This document shows positions 38,715 through 52,571 of a stretch of 64,000 nt of DNA, piece by piece. A program made the translations under genes and the position numbers. Within the stretch, counting starts at the first letter, position 1; every line of letters begins with the position of its first letter. This stretch comes from Tetrapisispora phaffii CBS 4417 (Eukaryota > Ascomycota > Saccharomycetes > Saccharomycetales > Saccharomycetaceae). The notes under the pieces are model-generated. The model was not told where the DNA came from. It did no database searches and saw only the letters and a list, made by a program, of their open reading frames with translations. The DNA is taken from NCBI RefSeq assembly GCF_000236905.1, contig NC_016531.1:310001-374000 (forward strand), read 5' to 3'.

Positions 38715-40358
38715 TTAATTATCTATTACATTTATCTTTAATTTGTTTTGAATAATATAAGAAACTTGAGAGTCAGAGTTAATCAGTTCAGTTTCTCCAT
38801 TCGATAGGTTTATTTCCAATTTGAAATTAATACCATCAATTCTTGTAGAAATGTTACTACGTAGTTCACTTAACATAGTATCAGGTTTTAACATCAGGGC
38901 AAATATATCATCATTATAATAAAATTTTATCTTTGTTGGTTTCAATTGAGGCGGTAACGAACTTGGTGGTCTTGACTTCTGTTTGCTCCCATCAAGAGAT
39001 AATTCACCCATCTTTTCGTATAGTTGCAAATCTTCACCTGTTAAAGTGTTATCCCCTTGTAAATTGAGTTCATTTTTCGAAGGTAATTGTTGTGCCATTA
39101 AAGTTTCCGTGTTTTGGTTACTAAAGGAATCAGTAACAGTGTTTAGAAATTCTTCATCGTATCCATTATTTTTGATTGCAAATAGGTATTTGACATAATC
39201 ACAACGAGAAATGTAGTCAGGTAAATGCACTAGTTCCGAGACATATATATTTAAATCATCTTTTCTTTTATTTGTGATTGATTCGGTGACTTGTGGTACT
39301 GGACCAGGAATATATGGCAGTATACGTTTCGTCCACTGTCCTGAGCTATTCCTCAACTTACCAGATTCTGATGGAAAAGTGTCAAGTAATTTTACTTGTA
39401 AATCATAAAAGTCTTGATAATATCTTTTCAGCTTTCTACTTTTACCATTAGATAACTCACAAATCAAGGTGAACCAATATTTATCATCCTCTAACAAATA
39501 TGATACTACTGATGCTTTTTTAACAACCTCAGAATCAAATATTGGTGACTCTATGTATTCTTCATCAATATTGCCAACACCTCCAAAATTACTTTGTTGA
39601 TTGTGATCTACTGAGCCTAAAGCAATATTACTATTTTTATATTTGGTAACATTACTTTTCCATTCCTTTACAGTGGGTAAATTTGCTGCTATGATGTCAT
39701 CTTTAATTTTGTTACCAGTAGCAAAACCAGTAGATATATCTATGATACTGACAAAGTCAATAGGGACTAAACCTGGCCCTCCAAGTCTACCAATTGGTTT
39801 GGCAATGAACCATTCATAGTTATGATGTGCACAAATAAAAAGGTTTTCCCCTACGTATGCAGTTAATTCGTCAGCTTTTTCAGCTTGAAAATCATACAAC
39901 ACAATACCATAAAGAGATGAGGGCTGTGTTGAGATTTCATTTGATTGCTGTCGTGATATCCCACCATTACTATGTACACCTACTGAAGGAGGTCTTGTCT
40001 TATTGATTATTTCAAAATAGCTTTTCGGAACCATTCCCACCTTACTTGAATTTGGATTCGAAGCTTTGTACCATTCATCCTCTTCCTCTTCGACGTAAAA
40101 AAACTCGCCCTCTAAAAATGACAACTCTTCAGACGACTGGGCTCTATAATTATACAATGCTCTAATAACCCTCTCTGGAGAAGATATGTTTGAAGAATGA
40201 CGGCCACGAGAAGAGGACACCCTCTTCTTATCAACAGACATAGTTCTTGAATGTTTCAGCAACTCAGATGTATCACGAGTTGGTCCAGATATATCAGCAG
40301 ACGTTATACGCCCTTTCCCTTGACTGTCTCTCTTTGACAATTTAAAACCCTTTAACAT
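38715..40358 (-). CDS. BEM1: Polarity scaffold with two SH3, PX and PB1 domains
   Basis: 547 residues (551 in S. cerevisiae). SH3-1 at about 64-120 ([20 protein letters not shown]), SH3-2 at about 150-210 ([20 protein letters not shown]), PX domain at about 275-400 with [10 protein letters not shown] and the proline loop [10 protein letters not shown], and a C-terminal PB1 domain at about 475-547 ([15 protein letters not shown]). Bem1 holds Cdc24 (through PB1), Cdc42-GTP, Cla4/Ste20 and Ste5 together at sites of bud or shmoo growth. It is the counterpart of YBR200W; the PX and PB1 domains leave no realistic alternative. Confidence 0.96.
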   Translation of the reverse strand: MLKGFKLSKRDSQGKGRITSADISGPTRDTSELLKHSRTMSVDKKRVSSSRGRHSSNISSPERVIRALYNYRAQSSEELSFLEGEFFYVEEEEDEWYKASNPNSSKVGMVPKSYFEIINKTRPPSVGVHSNGGISRQQSNEISTQPSSLYGIVLYDFQAEKADELTAYVGENLFICAHHNYEWFIAKPIGRLGGPGLVPIDFVSIIDISTGFATGNKIKDDIIAANLPTVKEWKSNVTKYKNSNIALGSVDHNQQSNFGGVGNIDEEYIESPIFDSEVVKKASVVSYLLEDDKYWFTLICELSNGKSRKLKRYYQDFYDLQVKLLDTFPSESGKLRNSSGQWTKRILPYIPGPVPQVTESITNKRKDDLNIYVSELVHLPDYISRCDYVKYLFAIKNNGYDEEFLNTVTDSFSNQNTETLMAQQLPSKNELNLQGDNTLTGEDLQLYEKMGELSLDGSKQKSRPPSSLPPQLKPTKIKFYYNDDIFALMLKPDTMLSELRSNISTRIDGINFKLEINLSNGETELINSDSQVSYIIQNKLKINVIDN

Positions 40359-41115
40359 TTCCTAATACAATTCAACTCAAGTCAGTATTTTATAATATTT
40401 TAACGATCGTAATACCTTCTAATAAAGCCTTCAAATGTTTTATTTGAAAATCAATCGATTTCTTTCTCCAGATTCGTTACTTTCTCCTGGAGCAACTAAC
40501 CAAACAAAGGAAATGGAAGTAAAAAGAATTACAACTATAGAAACACCAACGTATGTATAACTGATGTCTTTGTAATAAGATTCTTCTCTTTTAACCTAAG
40601 ACTTAAAACCACATTCACACAATGTGTCTAGTATTAAATAACAAATCATCTATTTGCAGTTTTATCAGATTATCTTGTTTTACTTTTTCTTTTGTTTTAA
40701 GTTTTTCTACTTTCGAAAAGAAAAAGAAACATGGCCTTCTCGAGATATTGCATGCATAATTGACAGCATAAGTAAGAAGTATCAAACAATACATTGTGAA
40801 TGGGTAAGTTACTCACATAGCAAAGGTTGACCCACTGCCCCATATTCGATAAATCTGCTGATAGTTTGCTATGAGATGCATTGTTTTTTTTTCACTGGTT
40901 ACTTCATTATAACTGAAGCTTCTTCAAACAGAGAATGTTGAATGATGATTGTGAAATATGTCAAGAATGTTTTAATACAGGCTTTATATTTGTTTACTTC
41001 ATTGGATTAAACTAACATAATAAAGATAATGAAAGATTGGGTATGTTTCTTGTTTCTATCTGAATATTTGTATAAATACATGTGTGAATATAATCGTTAA
41101 GTAGTGAATTGGGGC
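40359..41115. other. BEM1 promoter / UBP16 3' flank
   Basis: About 750 bp between two minus-strand genes. T-rich runs near 40681-40710 and 40886-40893; no gene or RNA is visible. Confidence 0.5.
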
Positions 41116-42690
41116 TCAAGAAGCAAGATCGTAGTATAACATGTAGACGTACTTGGACTCGTTGATAACTTGGTTCTCTGTAACTTCAGAAATGTCAGTA
41201 TCTGATATTTTCCAATATGGTTTACTCTTTATGGAGTTCAGCTTTTTGGTTTTGGATTCAAGAACTCCGATTGTACGCTGTTGCATGTTGTTGTCTACAT
41301 CTAACTTCAATTGTATTACAGGTGTTCTGTTTATGATATCGTATTTCTTAATAATGTCATTGCCATTTTGTTCATAGGAAATTCTTTTTACTAAATTGGG
41401 TTTCTTTCTATAACATTGGTAGTGTCCTTCCATATGTGTGCCCGTATGTTTAACCATTGCCTGTAAACTATACTTATTATTAACTATATCACTGCAGATG
41501 TTATCGGTAATCGATTGGCTCTGAAGCTCTAGCTTGCTGTCGTAGGCAATGTTGCAAGAATTTCTAACAGAAATCATTCCATTGTAAGAAGATCTTGAGA
41601 GGTGAAGAATTAAAGCTAGGGGTGCTTTTGTAATTACTGTCTTCTTGATGATCTTTGACCTAATTTTTTGACAGACATTTAAACCATTTTTATTATATGA
41701 CTTAATGTAGTATATTACATCGTCTGGTAACTCTTCATTGATACAAATTTTTGGTACCAGTTGTCTTAATGTATCAATATATCTTGATTCTTCGGCATTT
41801 ATTGTTTTACCGTTGTTGTTCCTCTTTAAATATTCTTCATTAGCTAGAATTGAATTTATTTGACAAACCAAACACGCATAATCAGTGATCTCTTCAACTT
41901 GGTTCTTGTTGATCGTATTTAGTAGTGTATCTGATTGTATCCGAGGAAGATGGAGAGTTAGAATGATGAATTCGTGCTCTCTTACATTTGATGTTCTATT
42001 ACAGGTTAGGCATATTAACGAATCAGTTTGGCAGCCAAGGAATGGAAATTCAGGCACTACCATCTGAGATTCACCACTTTTCTTGAAAGTTTGATCTAAT
42101 ACCTTATTTTCGTTCTTCAAAGTTTCTAAAAGAATTTGAGTTATCTCGTGGGCATCTTGCTGACCATTATTGAACTTGAGATGTACAGATACCTCCAACA
42201 CTTTAATCAATTGTCTCACAGATGTACTTGTAGGTTTAGTTACTATTTTTTGTAAATCGAATAAAAATTCAGAGACAGCTATGTGCAAAGGAATAATTTG
42301 TCTCAGTGATCCATAATCGTCTAAAGGTGAGATCTTACTTCTCTCAATATTGGAAGATAGATGGTTGTTCTGTATAAACCCATATGTGATCTTTAATGTT
42401 TCATTTAAATAAATAGTAAATTTTGGCAGTGAGGATAGTGCTTGTAAGGAAGAATTGATAAAACAATATGTACTTGAATTAATTAATCCTGTGGTATACT
42501 TATCCTCTCGTTTTGATTCCTGATTGTTGTCCAATTTTTTGTTTATAAGAATATATTCTAAGCACGACTTGAATGTTGGGACTAATATATAACTCAATAC
42601 AAGGGCAGTACATGTGTGTAAAATTAATTTTGTTTGATTATTTTTGTAGTATGAAAAGATAAATGAATTTATTCTACTAAATTCCCACAT
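41116..42690 (-). CDS. UBP16: Membrane-anchored ubiquitin-specific protease
   Basis: 524 residues (499 in S. cerevisiae). A membrane anchor is seen at about residues 23-40 (ILHTCTALVLSYILVPTF), which fits the mitochondrial outer-membrane location of Ubp16. The Cys box reads GLINSSTYCFINSSLQ with the catalytic Cys at residue 76, and the His box is HTGTHMEGHYQCYRK. Between them a CxxC pair (CLTCNRTS) and a later CLVC form the usual zinc-finger part of USP enzymes. The Cys box departs from the GNTCYMNS consensus in the manner I recall for Ubp16. Counterpart of YPL072W. Confidence 0.9.
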   Translation of the reverse strand: MWEFSRINSFIFSYYKNNQTKLILHTCTALVLSYILVPTFKSCLEYILINKKLDNNQESKREDKYTTGLINSSTYCFINSSLQALSSLPKFTIYLNETLKITYGFIQNNHLSSNIERSKISPLDDYGSLRQIIPLHIAVSEFLFDLQKIVTKPTSTSVRQLIKVLEVSVHLKFNNGQQDAHEITQILLETLKNENKVLDQTFKKSGESQMVVPEFPFLGCQTDSLICLTCNRTSNVREHEFIILTLHLPRIQSDTLLNTINKNQVEEITDYACLVCQINSILANEEYLKRNNNGKTINAEESRYIDTLRQLVPKICINEELPDDVIYYIKSYNKNGLNVCQKIRSKIIKKTVITKAPLALILHLSRSSYNGMISVRNSCNIAYDSKLELQSQSITDNICSDIVNNKYSLQAMVKHTGTHMEGHYQCYRKKPNLVKRISYEQNGNDIIKKYDIINRTPVIQLKLDVDNNMQQRTIGVLESKTKKLNSIKSKPYWKISDTDISEVTENQVINESKYVYMLYYDLAS

Positions 42691-43085
42691 TTCCTGCTAT
42701 AATTGTAATTGACAACTTGCAATATTCGCAGATGGATCAACTTCATCAAATAAAATAGAACCGCTTGTGTACTCTTTTCAATAGTTCTTCAATCATCTAT
42801 CATCATTAAAGCTTTGGTATTTTTTAAACTAATCTTTTTATACCCTTAACTTGAAACATACCGAACAGTATAAGGCCTCAGATAATGCACACTAATAAAA
42901 TGTATGCAGTGTATATACATATAAGTAAACGTGTATATTATTATTGTACTTATAGTATTCTATTTAAGATACATGAATTATGGTTTTTTTTATTAACAAG
43001 AGGTACGAATCAGTTTCTAAAATGCAAATATTGATTATGTAATATTATTCATGGCCAATTCTGATATGATTGTCCTAATTACTTG
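42691..43085. other. Intergenic before UBP16
   Basis: About 395 bp, AT-rich. It was read on the minus strand for a detached GCR1-type DNA-binding domain; none is present. Confidence 0.55.
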
Positions 43086-44747
43086 TTATCTAAGATTAGA
43101 TTCATTATGACTTGTTGATAAGATGCTGGGTGAATATGGGGAATATGCCTTAGCATGTCTTCCTAGAGGTGGTAATTTAATAAATTGTTCGTCTGCAGAT
43201 TTCATTTTGGGAGTGTCCGTCATGCTCATAGTTCGTGTATTATTAAAAGTATTTGAATCGTTTCTTACCATTGGTCTGTAATCAAAATCTGAGTTTAATA
43301 GGATTGTATTTGTATCTGGAGTGTTTAGTTCAAACGTTTTGGGTGATAGTGAGAATGGCATCAACTGTTCAGATGTTTGGGGTGTGGCGTATTTCCCTGT
43401 CGGGAGCAAATTTGGAAGAAGGACAGGTTGGTTCTCTGATACCGGAAATTGTTTGTTAGATTGACATTTGATACTAGATAATGTTTTGGCGACCGACATA
43501 GCACTGCCACTATAATTCGTTTCTGAATCTTGGCTTTGTTTATCTCTGGAGGTTAACGACAATTGGTAACCTAGGGATGGAAGTATAGTATTTCCTTGGA
43601 ATGAATTATTTCCACTCTCCGAGCCACCTAAGGGTTGCTCTGATTTATTTCTGATATCAATGCCTTCTAATAACGAATAAAGATTGTTTTGTTTATTTGA
43701 GCTTGCAGCACTATTAGTTGCTTCCTCCTTAATTAACTGTATCAACTCCCTTTGGGTTGATAATATAGTTTCACATTTCTTCTTTGTAGAGTCTACCTCT
43801 TTTTTCACTGATTCTACTTCGATGCACAATTTTTCATTTAACGATTTGAAATGTTTACTAAATAAATTTACTTGTGATTCCAATTGCATATATTCGATGG
43901 CTCTTTGATCTGTATTATTCTTAATAACATTATTTTCAATTGCTCCATTTTTTGATTTTGATTGTCTATATTTTATTCTTCTATAAATATCGTTTTCTCT
44001 TGCCCTTTTAAATACTACATTTTCAACCAAACTAGGGACCAACTGCTGTAAAAAATAAGCCAAATAGCGATTTGATGAATCTTGTGAATTCATTAACATA
44101 ATGAGGCCATCGATGAACACAACACCCAACGTTTCAAAAAGCATCGAAAAACGATCAAGCTTGAAATGTGTGTCATTTTTCGCATTCGCAGATATTGCTG
44201 TAGAGAGTACCAACGATTTTTGTTTCAAGAATGGTAACCATGGGGAAAGTTTACCCACCAGCTCCTTTGGAACAACCCTTTTAAGATCTCTATAATGAGT
44301 GATGGGAATTACAATATCCTCATGTCTAACCTTTAAGTTTCCAAATTCATTGGCAATTGTCTCTAATTCTATGGAATCATCCAATTCATTGAATAGAGTG
44401 AAAAACTCAAAATTGTCAATATCTACTGTAATGCCTTTACTTTCCAAAACTTTAACATAAACTAAAAATAAATAGACAGACAAAAAAACGGGACATTGGC
44501 CAAGCACGTTTGATCTTGTAATGACGCTCTGCCCCAACGTGACCTGCATAATGTGTTGTGAATCTGTAGCAATTAACAAATCAATAATCCTATAGTTCAA
44601 CACAGGTTGAACAATATTAAAACTATTCATCACTAAAATTTGCAATAAACCATTCATAGCGCCCAAGAGACCCTTACCACGATTACTACACGCATCGTGG
44701 CCACGACCTTCGAGCAAATAATTGATGTAATCTAAGTACCGTACCAT
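43086..44747 (-). CDS. GCR1-like protein lacking the C-terminal DNA-binding domain
   Basis: 553 residues. The N-terminal half follows yeast Gcr1 block by block: CPVFLSVYLFLVYVKV matches its CPIF block, PKELVGKLSPWLPFLKQ matches its KELIDLVFPWLSYLKQ region, and LDRFSMLFETLGVVFIDG matches the next block. A coiled coil at about 287-345 (ending KKKCETILSTQRELIQL) matches the Gcr1 dimerisation zipper. The rest is low-complexity Ser/Asn. The GCR1_C DNA-binding domain, a Trp-rich region at the end of the 785-residue S. cerevisiae protein, is missing, and nothing like it follows. The position after UBP16 is that of YPL075W. It could be a degenerated or repurposed GCR1 duplicate. Confidence 0.7.
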   Translation of the reverse strand: MVRYLDYINYLLEGRGHDACSNRGKGLLGAMNGLLQILVMNSFNIVQPVLNYRIIDLLIATDSQHIMQVTLGQSVITRSNVLGQCPVFLSVYLFLVYVKVLESKGITVDIDNFEFFTLFNELDDSIELETIANEFGNLKVRHEDIVIPITHYRDLKRVVPKELVGKLSPWLPFLKQKSLVLSTAISANAKNDTHFKLDRFSMLFETLGVVFIDGLIMLMNSQDSSNRYLAYFLQQLVPSLVENVVFKRARENDIYRRIKYRQSKSKNGAIENNVIKNNTDQRAIEYMQLESQVNLFSKHFKSLNEKLCIEVESVKKEVDSTKKKCETILSTQRELIQLIKEEATNSAASSNKQNNLYSLLEGIDIRNKSEQPLGGSESGNNSFQGNTILPSLGYQLSLTSRDKQSQDSETNYSGSAMSVAKTLSSIKCQSNKQFPVSENQPVLLPNLLPTGKYATPQTSEQLMPFSLSPKTFELNTPDTNTILLNSDFDYRPMVRNDSNTFNNTRTMSMTDTPKMKSADEQFIKLPPLGRHAKAYSPYSPSILSTSHNESNLR

Positions 44748-45858
44748 CTACACAATCATCTACAGTTCAAGTTTGTTTTAGTTACGCTAGTTACAGTCAT
44801 CTACTACCATTGCCAACACTACTATATATATATATATATATATTCAAGATGGATGTTACGTTAGGGGTTTGGGAAGGACAAAGAATGAAATTGCTTCATA
44901 TCTGGAAACTGATGGTTTCGATATATCTTAATCCTAATTCCCTCTACTCCACAATCAAATGCAGGTTCCTTTTATACCATCCAATGAATACAATACAAAG
45001 TAACCTTAAACCACTCTATAGCATGGTCTCACTAACCCACACATAACCTTAAATTCACGGTGTGGTAAATAGTGGGATCCCAGTTCTTGCGATGCACTTT
45101 AAAATCGAGAGTAGTCACCCCGACGGCGGAACTTCGTCTCTTGTTTCTCCGAGAGAACCCATCCAGGCCGCCCCTTAACGCCGGTGTGGATGCGCTGTGT
45201 TTTGTGTGTCGGCCGTTCCCGGCGCGGAGATACACTTCTTGTCCAGTTGTTCTCGGGGCTACTTGGCCGGGGCTCTCGGCGACGGTCACAGGGTTCCACT
45301 ACATGACCACGTCGTCAAAGTGAGACCGCTGGGTGGGCAGTGGCTTCGAAACTATTGCGTCGCTGTCACCGGATGGATTGCTGACACTTGTGGGTTGTTT
45401 TCGGCAGCCTGCTCCACGCATGGGCGTGGCATGGATTTGTTTGTGCAATAGAGTGAATGTACAGTTGCTGTTCATAATGGTGGCAGTCGAAAGGAGTCGC
45501 GGCCGTGGGGTATCGACAGGTGTGCTAACACTACTGCATAGCTTCGTCTGCTTCGCATAGATATTGTACTGCTCAGATTGCTCTCTGCACAACTGTCACA
45601 TGCAGAAAATTGTTTCGTACACGATGATCCGGTCTGCGAACTGTGAGATAACGAAAATATGAAAAATGTTGTAAGTGCACTGAAAACAATATCTATAAAT
45701 GATGACATATGTTAATAGTAACTGTAATGCAAAGCTCAATGGCAACACTAAATTGAGCTTTGATTCTGTGGTGCACTCACACTGCTATTGAATCTTCCTT
45801 TCGATTGCATACATATACGCACGCATCCGCAAAGAACAAAGTGCAATCGTAACAAAAA
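44748..45858. other. GC-rich divergent promoter island (GCR1-like / TAF5)
   Basis: 1.1 kb. The part from about 45060 to 45560 is GC-rich (60% in the 60-base line at 45181); the ends are AT-rich, with a (TA)n run at 44821-44842. Several 70-100 codon frames on both strands overlap one another and are treated as composition artefacts. No RNA gene is recognised. Confidence 0.55.
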
Positions 45859-48357
45859 ATGTCAGACAATCAGGCTACGGTTCCTGCGGAAGACACTAGT
45901 GCCAAACAGGCTAAACAACAGAAGCTACCGAAACCGTCCAAACCGGTGAAACAGCAGAAACCGTTGAAACAACAGAAAACAGTCGCTAAAAAGGATGCGA
46001 CTGAAGCAAGAGGTACCACCTCGACTTCAACAGATGCCGCAGGTTCAAATACAGGTAAAAAACAACAGACCAGTACTAATCCACCATCTGGTACACCAAG
46101 CAAGCAAGCAGGTCAGTTCTCGGCTTCTGATCTGAATAGAATCGTGTTGGAGTATTTGAATAAAAAAGGTTATCATCAAACTGAAGCACTCTTGAGGCAA
46201 GAGAGTTTGGGCAACAATAAAAGTAAACCAACAGTGGAGAAAGCTAAAGAAGAGAAGAGAAAAGAAAAGGAGAAAGAGAAAGAAAAAGAAAAATTGGAAC
46301 AGGCAAAGAAGAGAGATGTAGATGGTAATATCATATCTTATGAACAGATAAAACAAGAAACTTCTCCAGAGAGTTACATCAGGGCCTATAGATTATTGAA
46401 AGAATGGGTGGATTCATCGTTGGAAATGTACAAATCGGATCTGGATCAAATACTATACCCAGTCTTTATTTATATCTTCTTGAAAATAGTGTCAAAATCA
46501 CCAATTCATGCTCGTGGATTCTTCGATAAGTATTCTTCTGATTTTAGAGCTTTCCATAGCACAGAGATAAATAGACTGTTTAGTGTTAACTCACAAGATC
46601 ACATAAAGGAAAATGAAATAGCAAACGCCTTTCACTCAAATAGATACAGAGTGACTCTCACAAAGACGACAGTAAATCTATTACTGTTCTATCTGAATGA
46701 TAACGTCAATATAGGTGGTTCTTTAATTATCAGTATTTTGAATGAGTATATGGAATTAAATATCGTTGAAACAGTCACATCTAAGGAAAGGTTACAAGAT
46801 GGTATCAAATTAATTTCAGAAAATGATAGATCAAACATCAACTACGAAATAAATTCAACACCTGTCAAATTAGGCAAATTACCACAAGATGAAGAATTTA
46901 TCAAAGAGATAGAGACGGAGTTGAAAATCTTAGATGAAAAAGAAAAACAGAATATTGTAAACACTGCAGAAAATAATAAACCATTACCTCCCATTACTTT
47001 ACTAGAAGAGTTTCGTGGTCTACTCAGTCGATCATATGTCGATTATTTTGGTAAAAAGAATAAAGGATCGAACATAGGAAGTGAAATAAGTGAGAAAAAA
47101 TCTGCATCAAGATCAGTTGACATTCAGTCTCCTTCAATCGAAGTTCTACCATTACCTCCTAAGAATGCATTAGATTTAAAAATTGAAATACAAAAAGTTA
47201 AGGAATATCGTGACTATGTTCCACTTTATGATCTAAAGACAGCACTACCAAGTGTATGTATGTTTACTTTTCTAAACACAAACAACGAAATGTTATCGTT
47301 AAGTTACAGTAATGACTGTAGATTAGCAGCAGCCGGTTTTAAAGACAGTTATATTAAGGTTTGGTCTTTAGACGGTACTACGCTAGAAAGTAAAGCTACT
47401 AAAATACAACCATCCAAATCCCAAGCAGCTCTAAGAGCTGGATTAGATAATAAAATTAATGAGAAAACTAGATCTCAAGAAACTCCCATCACTACTGTTA
47501 AACTAGTAGGACACAGCGGTGCTATTTACTCAACAAGTTTCAGTCCGGATAACAAACTATTGGTTTCCGCATCAGAGGACAAAACTATACGATTATGGTC
47601 GATGGATACGCGCACAACATTAGTCACATATAAAGGTCACAATCACCCTGTCTGGGATGTTCAATTCTCACCAGTAGGGCATTATTTTGCCACTGCATCT
47701 CACGATCAAACAGCTAGGTTATGGTCTTGTGACCATATATTTCCATTAAGAATTTTCTCCGGTCATATAAGTGACGTGGATTGTGTTACCTTCCATCCTA
47801 ACGGATGTTATATATTCACCGGTTCTAGTGACAAAACATGTAGAATGTGGGATATCACCACTGGTGAATCTGTACGTTTATTTATTGGACATACAGCTCC
47901 AATTCTATCAGTTGCTGTTGCACCAGACGGGCTAAGATTAGCCACTGGTAGTGAAGATGGTGTCATACATATATGGGATATTGGTACTGGTAAGAGTCTA
48001 AAGAAATTAATTGGACATGGTAAGAGCGCTGTCAATTCCTTATCGTACAACAAAGAGAGCAACATTCTTGTGAGCGGCGGTTCTGATAATTCTGTCCGTA
48101 TCTGGGATTTAACGGTTGAAAACAATGAGAACAGTTTCAATAATGAAGCGGAGTCTGGTTTGAACCAGCCTATCATTGGGTACTCGGGCAGACAGCTTCC
48201 TTCGGTTACGCAAGATATGAAAGAATTCGGTAAGAACAACTCGGTCGTTCCAACCACTGATCTGGTGGTAAGTTTCTACACGAAGAAAACTCCAATCTAC
48301 AAAACCCAATTCACTAGAAGTAACATTGTGTTTGCAGGAGGTGCATTAAGGGATTGA
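45859..48357 (+). CDS. TAF5: TFIID and SAGA subunit Taf5
   Basis: 832 residues (798 in S. cerevisiae). A Lys/Gln/Pro-rich head precedes a LisH motif at about 87-116 (LNRIVLEYLNKKGYHQTEALL), a charged KEK run, the NTD2 helical domain at about 160-310 (SYIRAYRLLKEWVDSSLEMYK, VFIYIFLKIV), a linker, and six to seven WD40 repeats from about 475, with repeated GHSGAIYS..LW and HTAPILSV..IW blocks. Taf5 is a structural core of TFIID lobes and is shared with SAGA. Counterpart of YBR198C. Confidence 0.96.
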   Translation: MSDNQATVPAEDTSAKQAKQQKLPKPSKPVKQQKPLKQQKTVAKKDATEARGTTSTSTDAAGSNTGKKQQTSTNPPSGTPSKQAGQFSASDLNRIVLEYLNKKGYHQTEALLRQESLGNNKSKPTVEKAKEEKRKEKEKEKEKEKLEQAKKRDVDGNIISYEQIKQETSPESYIRAYRLLKEWVDSSLEMYKSDLDQILYPVFIYIFLKIVSKSPIHARGFFDKYSSDFRAFHSTEINRLFSVNSQDHIKENEIANAFHSNRYRVTLTKTTVNLLLFYLNDNVNIGGSLIISILNEYMELNIVETVTSKERLQDGIKLISENDRSNINYEINSTPVKLGKLPQDEEFIKEIETELKILDEKEKQNIVNTAENNKPLPPITLLEEFRGLLSRSYVDYFGKKNKGSNIGSEISEKKSASRSVDIQSPSIEVLPLPPKNALDLKIEIQKVKEYRDYVPLYDLKTALPSVCMFTFLNTNNEMLSLSYSNDCRLAAAGFKDSYIKVWSLDGTTLESKATKIQPSKSQAALRAGLDNKINEKTRSQETPITTVKLVGHSGAIYSTSFSPDNKLLVSASEDKTIRLWSMDTRTTLVTYKGHNHPVWDVQFSPVGHYFATASHDQTARLWSCDHIFPLRIFSGHISDVDCVTFHPNGCYIFTGSSDKTCRMWDITTGESVRLFIGHTAPILSVAVAPDGLRLATGSEDGVIHIWDIGTGKSLKKLIGHGKSAVNSLSYNKESNILVSGGSDNSVRIWDLTVENNENSFNNEAESGLNQPIIGYSGRQLPSVTQDMKEFGKNNSVVPTTDLVVSFYTKKTPIYKTQFTRSNIVFAGGALRD

Positions 48358-48566
48358 GATTTATATATCTAACTGTATTTAGTAATGTATAGAATTGCAC
48401 TAACAGAATCATTATATAATTGCCAATACCCATAGTAATATCGATAAGCGGGTGAAAAAAACCTTGAAAATGTAAAAGATATGATCTATTTAAAGATAGA
48501 TATTTACGTGAGATTAACAGACGCTACAAAAGATAAGAAAACTGTAGCAGTCCTGAGTGCTAAGAG

Positions 48567-49181
48567 ATGGACGGTACAGAACCCTTTGAAGAAGATAGAG
48601 GTGATCATCCCACTAGCGTAGCGAGAACACTTCCCAACGCTGAAGATATCCTTGGAAAGACAGGCACCGGTCCCAGATTAGTAGCTGAGCCCCCAGTGGA
48701 CAAACAAGACAAACTTTGGAGTGAAATCGATGCCTTGGACGACGTCAAGAAATTAGCCAATGAAGATGGTCAGTTCAACGGGTTCTCGTCGGGCGCTAAT
48801 ATCCAATTGGAGAAGATCAAAGACACTCATATGAAGCTATTGCAACTGATGAAGGAACGTAACGCCAGAATCGAGGAAAAAGAACGATTGAAAGTGACCA
48901 CTAGTAAGTCCAACGACGAGGTGAGTGTCAATGTCAGCAATACGAAGAAGGAACACCGTTTCAGTCCTAAGAAGCACCTAAAAGATGCACTGTATAATGC
49001 CAGGAACAAGAATAAAGAAGTGAACAAAACCGATGGCGAAGGAGATGAAAGTGAGAAGGCTGATAGGCTGCAATCGGACGTGGCATACGTACAGATCGAT
49101 AACTCGAACTCGATGATGCTATCAGAAGAAAATACATACATCGACGACATGATCGACATAATGAGAGACCTAAGAACCTAG
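48567..49181 (+). CDS. YBR197C/YPL077C-type protein of unknown role
   Basis: 204 residues lying exactly where S. cerevisiae has YBR197C (217 residues), between TAF5 and PGI1; its ohnolog is YPL077C. The middle has a helical stretch LEKIKDTHMKLLQLMKERNARIEEKERLK that may be a coiled coil; LWSEIDALDDVKKLA precedes it. The C-terminus ends in an acidic, Met-rich segment with DDMIDIMRDL. No enzyme motif or membrane segment is seen. The assignment rests on order and length. Confidence 0.7.
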   Translation: MDGTEPFEEDRGDHPTSVARTLPNAEDILGKTGTGPRLVAEPPVDKQDKLWSEIDALDDVKKLANEDGQFNGFSSGANIQLEKIKDTHMKLLQLMKERNARIEEKERLKVTTSKSNDEVSVNVSNTKKEHRFSPKKHLKDALYNARNKNKEVNKTDGEGDESEKADRLQSDVAYVQIDNSNSMMLSEENTYIDDMIDIMRDLRT

Positions 49182-52038
<2,857 letters not shown>

Positions 52039-52571
52039 TAGAGTCCTACAGCAGTTACTTGATAATACAAGATGTTTATTACTCTCCATAGTAATTGAAA
52101 AATGATAACTACACTACTGTACGATATCTCAGATATTTTGCAGTAGTATGATAATAGTATGAAGTTTATGTAATTTCTTTTTTATAACGATTATTAATTT
52201 ATAATAAAATGATAAGTTAATTGGTTTTTAACAAAGTTTACTATCGTATTTGAATCAAATATAGCTTTCTGTTAATACAATTGGTTCACAGACAATCGAC
52301 AGCTGTTCATGGTTTACCTTTCTTTCATTGACTATTAATATAACATGACATAGTAAAAATTGGATCGTATATGGCCCGGACGCGTAAAATAAACGTTATC
52401 GATATGTTATTTAAACATATAAAGTCAAAGACATCGAAGTTAATATTTTAGAAGTATATGTAGTTGGTGACTTTTAGTGGAGATCTCTATTCGTAGCAGT
52501 GTACAACTTTATAGACAGTGAGAATTTACGTGTTCCTTGGGTTTAACGAGATCTCGACAGCAGAATACACT
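52039..52571. other. PGI1 3' flank and MSI1 promoter
   Basis: About 530 bp, AT-rich, with an ACGCGT element at 52380-52385. No gene is visible. Confidence 0.5.
52380..52385. promoter_or_regulatory. MCB-type element ACGCGT before MSI1
   Basis: A perfect MCB core 187 bp upstream of the chosen MSI1 ATG. MCB boxes bind Mbp1-Swi6 and drive G1/S transcription of DNA-replication genes; Msi1 is part of the replication-coupled CAF-1 complex. A 6-bp match can be accidental. Confidence 0.45.

Noticed and set aside
46240..46320. Lys/Glu-rich repeat in TAF5
   Set aside because: Ordinary charged low-complexity linker after the LisH motif, in frame and typical of yeast proteins.
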